Positions 25,079 through 33,506 of a stretch of DNA of 64,000 nt are shown in pieces; position 1 is the first letter of the stretch, and every line of letters begins with the position of its first letter. Source of the stretch: Segatella copri (GTDB lineage Bacteria; Bacteroidota; Bacteroidia; Bacteroidales; Bacteroidaceae); the NCBI RefSeq assembly GCF_026015625.1, contig NZ_JAPDVG010000001.1:434001-498000 (forward strand), written 5' to 3'. The position numbers and the translations under genes were made by a program. The notes under the pieces are model-generated. The model was given only the letters and a program-made list of their open reading frames with translations, made no database searches and was not told where the DNA came from.

Positions 25079-27034
25079 ATGGAATACAATTATGCATTTT
25101 TGATACTTCTTCTGCCATTCCTGAGCTTCCTGGTTCTGGGACTTGTGGGTATGAAGATGAAAAGACCGGTAGCAGCACTCATCGGTACCGTATTGATGGG
25201 CTGTGTATTCGCGATGTCTGTCTATACAGCATACGAGTACTTCTTTGCAGTGGGTCGTGATGCCTCAACAGGTATGTACCCAACTGTTACCGTATTTAAT
25301 TTCACATGGTTGAAGTTTACTGAGTTGCTCACCTTCAACATCGGTTTCCGCCTGAGCCCAATCTCTGTATTGATGCTCATCGTGATTACCACCGTCAGCT
25401 TCATGGTTCACATCTACAGCTTCGGCTATATGGCAGAGCGTGATGAGAACTACAAGGTTGAGGAATATGAGAAGGGTATGCAGCGTTTCTACGCTTACCT
25501 GAGCCTCTTCACCATGTCAATGTTGGGCCTGGTAGTAGCTACCAACATCTTCCAGATGTATCTGTTCTGGGAGTTGGTGGGTGTTTGCTCATACCTGCTC
25601 ATCGGTTTCTACTATCCAAAGCATGCTGCAGTTCATGCCAGCAAGAAGGCGTTCATCGTAACCCGTTTCGCTGACCTCTTCTTCCTCATCGGTATCCTGT
25701 TCTACAGCTTCTATGTAGGAACCTTCAACTATGACTTGAATGCTCAGCCAGAGTTGAACTCAGCTTTGGCAGGTGCTGCTTGGGTAATGCCAACAGCGTT
25801 GTTCCTCATGTTCATCGGTGGTGCCGGTAAGAGTGCGATGTTCCCATTGCACATCTGGTTGCCAGATGCGATGGAGGGTCCAACTCCTGTTTCTGCGTTG
25901 ATCCACGCCGCTACCATGGTTGTAGCCGGTGTATATCAGGTAGCCAGCCTCTTCCCAATCTGGGTACAGTATGCTCCTGAGACTCTTCACTATGTAGCTT
26001 ACATTGCAGCCTTCACCGCATTCTATGCAGCAGCCGTAGCTTGCTGCCAGCGTGATATCAAGCGTGGTCTGGCTTTCTCTACTATCTCTCAGATTGCCTA
26101 CATGCTCGTAGCTCTCGGCGTCTGCTTCGCAGTAGATAACCACCACGGTGGTTTGGGTTACATGGCTGGTATCTTCCACCTGTTTACCCACGCTATGTTC
26201 AAGGCATTGCTCTTCCTCTGCTCTGGTGCCATCATCGTCATCATCGGCAGCAACTTCAAGGAGTACATGGGCGGTTTGCACAAGTACATGCCTATTACCA
26301 ACATCTGCTTCCTCATCGGTTGCTTGGCGATTGCAGGTATTCCTCCATTCGCAGGTTTCTGGTCAAAGGATGAGATTATCTCAGCTTGCTTCCAGTTCTC
26401 TCCATTCATGGGCTGGTTCATGACAGTGGTTGCCGGTATGACTGCATTCTACATGTTCCGTCTCTACTACGTAATCTTCTGGGGACAGAGCTACTATGAG
26501 CTTGATCCTGAGAACCGTCGCAAGCCACAGGAGGTTCCTTTCGTGATGTGGGGTCCATTGGTATTCCTCGCCATCATCTCTTGTCTCTGTGGTCTGATTC
26601 CATTCGGTCACTTCGTATCTGCTACAGGTCAGAGCTACGATATCCATATCGACATGAGTGTGGCAACTACATCTGTGATTGTTGCTATCATCGGTATCGG
26701 TCTGGCTACTTACATGTATGCTCCTAAGAAGACTCCATTGGCAGACGCTTTGGCTAAGAAGATGCCTAAGTTGCACAAGGCAGCGTTGAACCGTTTCTAT
26801 ATCGACGATGCTTGGCAGTTCTTCACCCACAAGATTGTCTTCGGTTGCTTCTCAAAGCCAATCGCATGGTTCGACCGTCGCGTTATCGATGGTACCTTCA
26901 ACTTCATGGCTTGGGGTACACAGGAGGCAGGTGAAACCATCCGCCCATGGCAGAGTGGTGATGTTCGCAGCTATGCTATCTGGTTCCTCACCGGTACCGT
27001 AGCATTGACATTGTGCCTGCTCGCACTATTTTAA
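25079..27034 (+). CDS. nuoL: NADH-quinone oxidoreductase subunit L
   Basis: 651 aa antiporter-like proton pump with about 16 helices. Motifs include WELVGVCSYLLIGFYY (conserved Glu), GGAGKSAMFPLHIWLPDAME (Lys and His of the channel) and IHAATMVVAGVY. The C-terminal part contains the lateral helix. Length is normal. Confidence 0.95.
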   Translation: MEYNYAFLILLLPFLSFLVLGLVGMKMKRPVAALIGTVLMGCVFAMSVYTAYEYFFAVGRDASTGMYPTVTVFNFTWLKFTELLTFNIGFRLSPISVLMLIVITTVSFMVHIYSFGYMAERDENYKVEEYEKGMQRFYAYLSLFTMSMLGLVVATNIFQMYLFWELVGVCSYLLIGFYYPKHAAVHASKKAFIVTRFADLFFLIGILFYSFYVGTFNYDLNAQPELNSALAGAAWVMPTALFLMFIGGAGKSAMFPLHIWLPDAMEGPTPVSALIHAATMVVAGVYQVASLFPIWVQYAPETLHYVAYIAAFTAFYAAAVACCQRDIKRGLAFSTISQIAYMLVALGVCFAVDNHHGGLGYMAGIFHLFTHAMFKALLFLCSGAIIVIIGSNFKEYMGGLHKYMPITNICFLIGCLAIAGIPPFAGFWSKDEIISACFQFSPFMGWFMTVVAGMTAFYMFRLYYVIFWGQSYYELDPENRRKPQEVPFVMWGPLVFLAIISCLCGLIPFGHFVSATGQSYDIHIDMSVATTSVIVAIIGIGLATYMYAPKKTPLADALAKKMPKLHKAALNRFYIDDAWQFFTHKIVFGCFSKPIAWFDRRVIDGTFNFMAWGTQEAGETIRPWQSGDVRSYAIWFLTGTVALTLCLLALF

Positions 27035-27067
27035 TGAAAGTCTCACAATTAAGTAAATAGAAAAGAA

Positions 27068-28567
27068 ATGAATTTAAGTATATTCGTCATAGTACCACTC
27101 CTGATGTTGCTCGGCCTCTGGTTGGCACGCAACGACAAGCAGGTTCGTGGTGTGATGGTAGCAGGTGCCAGCGTATTGCTCGGCCTCTCCATCTATTTGG
27201 TGTTTGCATTTCTCGAAGCTCGTGAGACAATGCCAGCCGACCAAGCTCCGATGCTCTTCACCTACTGTGTGCCTTGGTTTGAACCATTGCACATTAACTA
27301 TTCACTCGGTGTGGATGGTATCTCAGTGGTGATGATTCTCCTGACTTCTATCATCGTGTTCACCGGTACATTTGCTTCTTGGCAGATGGAACCAATGAAG
27401 AAGGAATACTTCCTCTGGTTCACACTCCTGAGCATCGGTGTATATGGCTTCTTCATCTCTATCGACATGTTCACCATGTTCATGTTCTATGAGGTTGCGC
27501 TGATTCCTATGTACCTCCTCATCGGTGTATGGGGTAGTGGTGCAAAGGAGTATTCAGCCATGAAGTTGACTTTGATGTTGATGGGTGGTTCAGCCCTTTT
27601 GGTTATCGGTATCCTGGGTATCTACTTCTACAGTGGTGCTCAGACCTTCGAAATCCTCGATATCGCTCACCATACCAATGGTGCTCATGCGATTCCAGAG
27701 AGCGTGCAGAACGTGTTCTTCCCATTGCTCTTCATCGGTTTCGGTATCCTTGGTGCGCTGTTCCCATTCCACACATGGTCTCCTGATGGTCACGCCAGTG
27801 CGCCAACAGCCGTATCTATGTTGCACGCCGGTGTATTGATGAAGCTTGGTGGTTACGGTTGCTTCCGTATCGCTATGTTCCTCTTGCCAGCTGCTACTCA
27901 CGGATTCTGGATCAAGGTGTTCCTCGTACTGACTACCATCTCTATCGTATATGGTGCTTTGTCAGCATGTGTACAGACCGACTTGAAGTACATCAACGCT
28001 TACTCATCAGTATCTCACTGTGGTATGGTGCTCTTCGCTCTCTGTATGATGACCGAGACAGCCGCTACTGGTGCAATCCTCCAGATGTTGTCTCACGGTT
28101 TGATGACCGCCCTCTTCTTCGCCGTTATCGGTATGATTTATCATCAGGCTGGTACACGTGACGTACGTTATCTGGGTGGTTTGATGAAGATTATCCCATT
28201 CCTCTCAGTAGGTTATGCAGTAGCTGGTTTGGCTAACCTCGGTTTGCCAGGTTTCTCAGGTTTCGTAGCCGAGATGACCATCTTCGTAGGTTCTTTCCAG
28301 AATGCAGATACATTCCATCGCGTATGTACCATCATCGCATGTACCTCAATCGTAGTAACAGCGGTTTACATTCTGCGTTGTGTTGGTAAGATCCTTTATC
28401 AGAAGGTTCCTAATCCAAAGTTGGAGAAGCTTCACGATGCTACCTGGGACGAGCGTATCGCTGTAGCAGGTCTTATCGCCTGCGTTGCAGGTCTCGGTAT
28501 GTTCCCACTTTGGGCAGAGGAGATTATCATGGACGCTGTAGGTCCTATCTTTAGTGTAATCATGTAA
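27068..28567 (+). CDS. nuoM: NADH-quinone oxidoreductase subunit M
   Basis: 499 aa antiporter-like subunit with about 14 helices. MFYEVALIPMYLLIGVWG carries the conserved Glu, and FPFHTWSPDGHASAPTAVSM and LHAGVLMKLGGYG mark the channel. The gap to nuoL is 33 bp. Confidence 0.95.
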   Translation: MNLSIFVIVPLLMLLGLWLARNDKQVRGVMVAGASVLLGLSIYLVFAFLEARETMPADQAPMLFTYCVPWFEPLHINYSLGVDGISVVMILLTSIIVFTGTFASWQMEPMKKEYFLWFTLLSIGVYGFFISIDMFTMFMFYEVALIPMYLLIGVWGSGAKEYSAMKLTLMLMGGSALLVIGILGIYFYSGAQTFEILDIAHHTNGAHAIPESVQNVFFPLLFIGFGILGALFPFHTWSPDGHASAPTAVSMLHAGVLMKLGGYGCFRIAMFLLPAATHGFWIKVFLVLTTISIVYGALSACVQTDLKYINAYSSVSHCGMVLFALCMMTETAATGAILQMLSHGLMTALFFAVIGMIYHQAGTRDVRYLGGLMKIIPFLSVGYAVAGLANLGLPGFSGFVAEMTIFVGSFQNADTFHRVCTIIACTSIVVTAVYILRCVGKILYQKVPNPKLEKLHDATWDERIAVAGLIACVAGLGMFPLWAEEIIMDAVGPIFSVIM

Positions 28568-28582
28568 TAAATATCAGAAGAA

Positions 28583-30034
28583 ATGAATTACAGTCAATTT
28601 TTAAATATGATTCCAGAAGCTACCCTGATGGTAGTTCTGTTGATCACTTTCATTGCTGACTTCTGCAGTTCCAAGAGCGCAGACCGTAAGTGGTTCAATC
28701 CTCTGGTATGTCTCTTGATGGTGGCTCACATTGCCATCAATATCTTCCCAACAGAAGCCACAGAGGCATTTGGCGGCATGTACACAACAGGTCCTGCTGC
28801 CGGTGTCTTGAAGACTATCCTGGCGCTGGGTACCCTCATCGTGATGGTACAGGCTAAGGAGTGGTTGAGCCGCAAGGACACTGCCTTCAAGGAGGGTGAG
28901 TTCTATATGCTGATTATCTCTACCTTGCTCGGTATGAACATGATGGTTAGTGCCAACCACTTCCTCCTGTTCTTCCTCGGTCTCGAAATGGCATCTGTGC
29001 CAATGGCTTGCTTGGTAGCATTCGATAAGTACCGTCACAATTCTGCTGAGGCAGGTGCTAAGTTCATCCTTACCGCTACTTTCTCAAGTGGTGTGATGAT
29101 CTATGGTATCTCTCTGCTCTATGCTGCTTGTGGTACTTTGTACTTCGATGATGTAGCAAAGGTTATTTCAGCTTCACCATTGACCATCGCCGGTATGGTA
29201 TTCTTCTTCAGTGGTCTCGGTTTCAAGATTTCCTTGGTTCCTTTCCACTTCTGGACAGCCGATTCATACCAGGGTGCACCAACTACTGTTACAGGTTACT
29301 TGTCAGTAGTATCTAAGGGTGCTGCAGCGTTTACTCTCTGTGCTATCCTCATGAAGGTGTTCCAGCCAATGGTAGAGTACTGGACCGTATTGCTTTACAT
29401 CGTGATTGTACTTTCTATCACTATCGCTAACCTGTTTGCCATCCGTCAGAGCGACCTGAAGCGTTTCATGGCTTTCTCTTCTATCTCTCAGGCAGGTTAC
29501 ATCATGTTGGCTGTGGTAGGTAACTCAGCGATGAGCGTGAGCGCCCTGACTTACTATGTATTGATTTACGTAGTAGCCAACCTGAGCGTCTTCACCATCA
29601 TCTCATCTATTGAGGAGCACAACAACGGTACAGTTCAGATGGACAGCTACAATGGTTTGTACAAGACCAACCCACGTCTGGCATTCCTGATGACCTTGGC
29701 ATTGTTCTCATTGGGTGGTATTCCTCCATTCGCTGGTATGTTCTCGAAGTTCTTCGTGTTCATGGCAGCAGTTGGTACACACGACATCCACACCACATTG
29801 GGAGCCTGGGCATACGGCGTAGTATTCATCGCGTTGGTAAACACAGTTATCAGCTTGTACTACTACCTGCTCATCGTGAAGGCTATGTTCATCAAGCACA
29901 GCGATAATCCGCTTCCTACTTTCCAGAGCGCATGCTCAACCAAGTTGGCGCTTGCAATCTGCACCGTAGGTATCGTAGCATTCGGTATTTGCTCATTCGT
30001 CTTCGACTGGATTTCAGTTGCAGTGAATGCGTAA
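28583..30034 (+). CDS. nuoN: NADH-quinone oxidoreductase subunit N
   Basis: 483 aa, 14 helices, third antiporter-like subunit. [35 protein letters not shown] and [17 protein letters not shown] are typical. It is the last gene of the operon and is followed by a perfect terminator at 30053-30092. No nuoE, nuoF or nuoG occurs in the operon, as in other Bacteroidota complex I loci. Confidence 0.95.
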   Translation: MNYSQFLNMIPEATLMVVLLITFIADFCSSKSADRKWFNPLVCLLMVAHIAINIFPTEATEAFGGMYTTGPAAGVLKTILALGTLIVMVQAKEWLSRKDTAFKEGEFYMLIISTLLGMNMMVSANHFLLFFLGLEMASVPMACLVAFDKYRHNSAEAGAKFILTATFSSGVMIYGISLLYAACGTLYFDDVAKVISASPLTIAGMVFFFSGLGFKISLVPFHFWTADSYQGAPTTVTGYLSVVSKGAAAFTLCAILMKVFQPMVEYWTVLLYIVIVLSITIANLFAIRQSDLKRFMAFSSISQAGYIMLAVVGNSAMSVSALTYYVLIYVVANLSVFTIISSIEEHNNGTVQMDSYNGLYKTNPRLAFLMTLALFSLGGIPPFAGMFSKFFVFMAAVGTHDIHTTLGAWAYGVVFIALVNTVISLYYYLLIVKAMFIKHSDNPLPTFQSACSTKLALAICTVGIVAFGICSFVFDWISVAVNA

Positions 30035-30052
30035 ATCATCAATAATTTATAA

Positions 30053-30092
30053 AAATCCCAGCAATCGGTAAAAGATTGCTGGGATTTTTTTT
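30053..30092 (+). terminator. Terminator of the nuo operon
   Basis: AAATCCCAGCAATC (30053-30066) pairs perfectly with GATTGCTGGGATTT (30074-30087), followed by T. Confidence 0.9.
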
Positions 30093-30113
30093 GGTATTGT
30101 CTGAATTTTGCAG

Positions 30114-30123
30114 TAATTTTGCA
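30114..30123 (+). promoter_or_regulatory. -7 promoter motif for the DUF4250 gene
   Basis: TAATTTTGCA, 64 bp before the ATG at 30188. A short hairpin (GAGGCA/TGCCTC around 30132-30146) lies at the presumed 5' end of the transcript. Confidence 0.6.
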
Positions 30124-30187
30124 CCCCGAAAGAGGCATGGTGCCTCAAGTAATCAATAATAAATATTAATTAATCAATATAAAAAGG

Positions 30188-30373
30188 ATGGATAAGTTAC
30201 CAATGAATGATGTTCCGATGCTCGTAAGCGCCATCAACTTCCTGCTTCGTGACCACGAGTTTGAAACACTCGATGAGATTTGTAATCACTTCAATGTGAA
30301 CCGTGCGGCATTAGAAGCCCAAATGGCTACCCAAGGTTTTGAGTGGTCAGAGCAGCAGAAGAAATTCTGGTAA
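30188..30373 (+). CDS. DUF4250 family small protein
   Basis: 61 aa: DKLPMNDVPMLVSAINFLLR near the N-terminus and GFEWSEQQKKFW at the end match the small DUF4250 family, found widely in gut bacteria. A helix-turn-helix-like stretch (LDEICNHFNVNRAALEAQM) suggests nucleic-acid binding, but no function is established. It has its own promoter. Confidence 0.75.
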   Translation: MDKLPMNDVPMLVSAINFLLRDHEFETLDEICNHFNVNRAALEAQMATQGFEWSEQQKKFW

Positions 30374-30401
30374 AACCCACACGCCCAGAAATGTATAGTC
30401 A

Positions 30402-30490
30402 GCACGCCCCGTAAGGGCAGAAGCTCCTAGCCCAGGGCAACGCCCTGGGTAAATATAATTGCATTAAAAAAACGCCCTGTAAGGGCAAAA
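30402..30490. repeat. REP-like palindromic elements
   Basis: Three GC-rich hairpins: GCCCCGTAAGGGC (30406-30418), CCCAGGGCAACGCCCTGGG (30431-30449) and ACGCCCTGTAAGGGC (30472-30486). The first and last share CGCCC-(C/T)-GTAAGGGCA with AAGCT nearby, the arrangement of repetitive extragenic palindromes. No REP-associated transposase is in the window. Confidence 0.65.
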
Positions 30491-30521
30491 GCTTTTAAAA
30501 AATATAAATTATTAATTAATT

Positions 30522-31415
30522 ATGACTCCTCCTCGACCCTTGTGGAAGTCTGTACAAGACTATGTTTTGATTGCGATAGGTATGATATCCTACGCTATTG
30601 GATGGAACGTGTTCCTCTTGCCAACCAATGTAACAGCAAGCGGACTTCCTGGTATCTCCAGTATTATCTATTGGGCAACCGGTTGCCCTGTGCAAATTCC
30701 GTATTTTATCGTCAACGCCACCTTGTTAATATGTGCGTTCAAGATTTTGGGAGCAAAGTTCTGTGTCAAGACTGTTTATGCCGTTATCGTGGTAACCATC
30801 CTGACCTCTTTCTTCTCTAGCCGTTTAGGTGATGTTCATCTTTTGGAAAACCAACCTTTATGGGCTGCTTTCCTGGGTGCCGTTTTCTGTGGCTGCGGAA
30901 TCGGACTCGGTTTCTCGGTTGGTGGAAGTACGGGTGGTACGGATATCATCGCAGCCATCGTCAACAAGTATCGCGACATTTCTCTAGGTAGAGTGATTAT
31001 GATATGTGACATCTTCATCATCAGTTCCAGCTATCTGGTGGTACACGATTGGGAGAAGGTGTTATATGGTTATGTAGTTCTTTGCGTTCAGGCATTCTGC
31101 ATCGACCAGGTGGTAAACAGCAGAAGACGAAGCGTACAGTTCTTTATCATTTCCCAGAAGTATGAGGAGATAGGCAAGCGCATCAATGTAGATGCTGATA
31201 GGGGAGTAACGGTGGTGAATGCCAGCGGTTTTTATTCCGGTCAGGATGTGAAGATGCTTTTCGTGTTAGCCAAGCAGCGTCAGGCTCCTGCTATCTTCCG
31301 TCTTATCAGCGAGATTGATCCCCATGCCTTTGTCAGTCAGAGTGCCGTTATCGGTGTGTATGGTGAAGGTTTTGACAAGATTAAATATAAAAGCAAAAAA
31401 GAGCACGGAGTTTAA
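30522..31415 (+). CDS. YitT family membrane protein (DUF161/DUF2179)
   Basis: 297 aa. Five or six hydrophobic segments fill residues 10-205 (IGMISYAIGWNVFLLP, FSVGGSTGGTDIIAAI). A soluble C-terminal DUF2179 domain follows (VNSRRRSVQFFIISQKYEEI, then GVTVVNASGFYSGQDVKMLF). The family has no firmly assigned transport activity. The stop codon lies in the loop of the terminator hairpin. Confidence 0.85.
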   Translation: MTPPRPLWKSVQDYVLIAIGMISYAIGWNVFLLPTNVTASGLPGISSIIYWATGCPVQIPYFIVNATLLICAFKILGAKFCVKTVYAVIVVTILTSFFSSRLGDVHLLENQPLWAAFLGAVFCGCGIGLGFSVGGSTGGTDIIAAIVNKYRDISLGRVIMICDIFIISSSYLVVHDWEKVLYGYVVLCVQAFCIDQVVNSRRRSVQFFIISQKYEEIGKRINVDADRGVTVVNASGFYSGQDVKMLFVLAKQRQAPAIFRLISEIDPHAFVSQSAVIGVYGEGFDKIKYKSKKEHGV

Positions 31416-31431
31416 TATTCCGTGCTTTTTT
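31395..31431 (+). terminator. Terminator overlapping the YitT stop codon
   Basis: GCACGGA (31403-31409) pairs with TCCGTGC (31419-31425), flanked by an A run and a T run. The TAA of the gene is in the loop. A second hairpin, GAGGGTG/CACCCTC, follows at 31451-31482. Confidence 0.8.
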
Positions 31432-31535
31432 GTGCATCAGGAAAAGTCAAGAGGGTGAATCATAAACTTATGACACACCCTCACTTTACCAAAAGAGCAA
31501 GTCTGGGTTCGGTAAGTCCAGTGGAAGGGTAGCAA

Positions 31536-31804
31536 CTCAAGTATTTCAGTAAGACAATTCAAGTATTTCAGTAAGCGAGTTCAGACGTCTCAGTTAGCTG
31601 ATGCAGACGTCTCGATAAGCTTACAGATACGTCTCCGTTAGCTTACGCAGTAATATCTGTACCCCGATGCAGTAATATCTGTAACCCGACGCAGTAATAT
31701 CTGTGACCCGACGCAGTAATATCTGTACCCCGATGCAGTAATATCTGTACCCCGATGCAGCCATATCAGTTACCCGATGCAGTAATATCAGTAACCCAGC
31801 GCAG
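31536..31804. repeat. Phased 22-bp repeat island 2
   Basis: Twelve units keep an exact 22-bp phase: AAGTATTTCAG at 31539 and 31561; ACGTCTC cores near 31585, 31607 and 31629; then (C/T)GCAG starts at 31646, 31668, 31690, 31712, 31734, 31756, 31778 and 31800. The later units read GCAGTAATATCTGTACCCCGA with point changes. Core sequences are partly palindromic (AGACGTCT; CAG..CTG). No gene is present. Confidence 0.88.
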
Positions 31805-31839
31805 CCTTCATATGAACTAATTTTATGTAATCATCTATC

Positions 31840-31974
31840 ATCCATCACGATTTGAATGTATCATACATTTTAATATGTTAATATACAGATACTTGAATAG
31901 CGTGATAGATACTTCAAAAACGGAAATATCCCTCACGCTATCCATCACGATTTGGGGTTATCCCTCACGATTTT
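31840..31974. repeat. ATCC(A/C)TCACGATTT repeat cluster
   Basis: Copies at 31840-31854 and 31940-31954 (ATCCATCACGATTTG), 31960-31974 (ATCCCTCACGATTTT), and a partial at 31928 (ATCCCTCACG). An inverse partial (AGCGTGATAGAT) lies near 31899. It sits just beyond repeat island 2 in a gene-free stretch of about 780 bases. Confidence 0.7.
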
Positions 31975-32081
31975 CTCACTACACTCTTTCAGATACTGTT
32001 TCTTTGCAGCCGTGTTGCTAAAATAAAATTAATCTGCATTTTATTAGGATAAAAATGCTTTAGTTTCAAAAATAATCCGTA

Positions 32082-32091
32082 TCTTTGCAGT
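32082..32091 (+). promoter_or_regulatory. -7 promoter motif for the small two-gene unit
   Basis: TATCTTTGCA, about 105 bases before the ATG at 32196. TGGAGGAT (32183-32190) is the ribosome-binding site. Confidence 0.65.
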
Positions 32092-32195
32092 CGTATTCTT
32101 CCCGATAGTAGTTCTTGAATGCTTTATCTGGTAGAATGAAATTTAGAAAGAGCGGACATTTGGGATGCTCATAATTTAATAATGGAGGATTGGAT

Positions 32196-32345
32196 ATGAA
32201 TAAATTAACAAGAGAAGAGGCGCTTAGACGTTGGAAATCTGCCAAGGCCACAAAGAAAGCCATGGTTGACAAGATGCAGAAGATGCTTTATGAAGACTAC
32301 AAATTACGTACAGGCGAGGAGCCTGTGAGATTTAATGTCTTGTAA
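32196..32345 (+). CDS. Hypothetical basic protein, 49 aa, coupled to the next gene
   Basis: A short frame MNKLTREEALRRWKSAKATK... ending EEPVRFNVL. A good ribosome-binding site (TGGAGGAT) precedes it, and its TAA overlaps the next ATG as TAATG, which argues for translational coupling. The protein is rich in Lys and Arg with a helical pattern and resembles no family I can name. It could be the small partner of a two-gene unit, but no toxin or antitoxin signature is visible. Confidence 0.6.
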   Translation: MNKLTREEALRRWKSAKATKKAMVDKMQKMLYEDYKLRTGEEPVRFNVL

Positions 32346-32848
32346 TGAAAGAATTAGCTTTAGATAGAATAAATGCCAATTCTCCCTATTTGGTAGAATT
32401 GGATGTTTCAACAGGCTTGTTCAAGTTTGTTAGTGACTTTGGGGTAAGTTTTAGTGTTGCTTTTGAAGAAGACGAATTACTTCAAAGCGGTGAGTCGTAT
32501 CAGTTTGCGTTGACAAATTATGAAGGAATCAAGTCACCACGAGACCCAAAAGTTAGAGATACTGTAATGTGTATTGTAGATGATTTTTTTCGTAAAAATC
32601 AAGCTGCTTTGTTATACATATGTGAAACAGGCGATGGAATGCAGAAAATGAGAAGCCGTTTATTTAGTTTTTGGTTTTCTGTTTATGCAGAGCATGATAA
32701 TTTTCTTTTTCTTCCTCAAATTGTTTACGATGAAGAGGAGAATGAGAATTATGCAGCATTGATTATTCGAAGAGATAATCCTCGATTTAATGATTTAGTG
32801 TCAGAGTTTACTAATACGATAACTTTGTTAAATGGTAAGCCTGATTAG
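32345..32848 (+). CDS. Hypothetical protein, possibly DUF6169-like
   Basis: 167 aa, acidic, no signal peptide. The opening NSPYLVELDVSTGLFKFVSD and YQFALTNYEG suggest an N-terminal beta-rich domain; DFFRKNQAALLYICETGDGM and RSRLFSFWF fit the general look of the small Bacteroidota family DUF6169, but I cannot confirm this without a search. It is coupled to the preceding 49-aa gene. It marks the left part of an AT-rich island. A hairpin (ATGTCG/CGACAT, 32878-32903) follows. Confidence 0.6.
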   Translation: MKELALDRINANSPYLVELDVSTGLFKFVSDFGVSFSVAFEEDELLQSGESYQFALTNYEGIKSPRDPKVRDTVMCIVDDFFRKNQAALLYICETGDGMQKMRSRLFSFWFSVYAEHDNFLFLPQIVYDEEENENYAALIIRRDNPRFNDLVSEFTNTITLLNGKPD

Positions 32849-33062
32849 CTTTTTAAAATTAAGAAATAGATTAAAAAATGTCGTCAGCTTAAGTTTGCGA
32901 CATCTTTATAATCCATTTCATGTTGTTTTTATATTACCATCAACAATAGCAGAATCTGAGATATGTAGTCATAATCTACTGTATTTTTATGGGTTTAACG
33001 TCATTTCCTGCAAAAATACAAAAATAATCTAAGATTAGCGCACGTATTTCAGAAATAATTAT

Positions 33063-33072
33063 TATTTTTGCA
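33063..33072 (+). promoter_or_regulatory. -7 promoter motif before the structured leader of the dnd operon
   Basis: TATTTTTGCA matches TAnnTTTGC. Transcription would start around 33077-33082, immediately before a 12-bp closing stem, and no other motif is seen before dndC. Confidence 0.6.
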
Positions 33073-33077
33073 ATTGC

Positions 33078-33430
33078 ATTCTACCGCAGAAAGCCCAAAG
33101 GACTGAGCGGGTGGGTGTGACTTTTATGGAATAGAGCGTTTGCTTACGCTCATCTGCTCAAACGTAAACTTCGCAACTTTACAAACTATCAGCAGGTGTG
33201 GCAATGGATGAATGCTCACGGTGGGTGTATTATATCTTACTGCGAATTATCGTATATGTACCATTGCTAGATGCATTGGTATTATATGATGATATATTCG
33301 TATGTGGAATCATTATATACCATAGCGTGGGCTTTCTGCATTGTCCGTCTCGATAGTTTGGGCAATGCGAAGGCCTACGTTTGGAGATGGGCGAGGAAGA
33401 ATCCCACGTTTTCCATTTTGTAGGAGTCTA
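33078..33430 (+). ncRNA. Candidate structured RNA or long leader upstream of dndC
   Basis: GCAGAAAGCCCA (33086-33097) is the perfect inverse of TGGGCTTTCTGC (33328-33339), a 12-bp stem closing about 230 nt. Directly stacked on it is ATTGTCC/GGGCAAT (33340-33346 with 33360-33366, one G-U). Inside, GAGCGT/ACGCTC forms a hairpin near 33136, and CGTTTG/CAAACG nearby offers an alternative fold. CCTAC/GTAGG (33374 and 33420) encloses a final domain. No frame here has a start codon and family-like content. It is not a known RNA family that I can recognise. Because no terminator separates it from dndC, it may be the operon's leader. Confidence 0.5.
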
Positions 33431-33506
33431 ACAATAAGAACATGTAATCTTCTGGTTTGGGGTTCATCAGAATAAAAATGAGACAGTTGGTTTCTGAGGA
33501 ACTGTA

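Noticed and set aside
31536-31804. CRISPR array
   Set aside because: Same reasons: 22-bp contiguous units, no spacers, no cas genes.
32066-32272. 68-aa minus-strand frame over the promoter at 32082
   Set aside because: It overlaps the promoter and ribosome-binding site of the coupled small-gene pair and has no features of its own.
33078-33345. Retron ncRNA (12-bp a1/a2-like inverted repeat)
   Set aside because: No reverse transcriptase gene anywhere near; the downstream genes are dndCDE.
33130-33353. Small protein-coding frames within the dnd leader
   Set aside because: Frames such as the one reading KRKLRNFTNYQQVWQWMNAH lack a start codon and ribosome-binding site; base pairing explains the sequence better.
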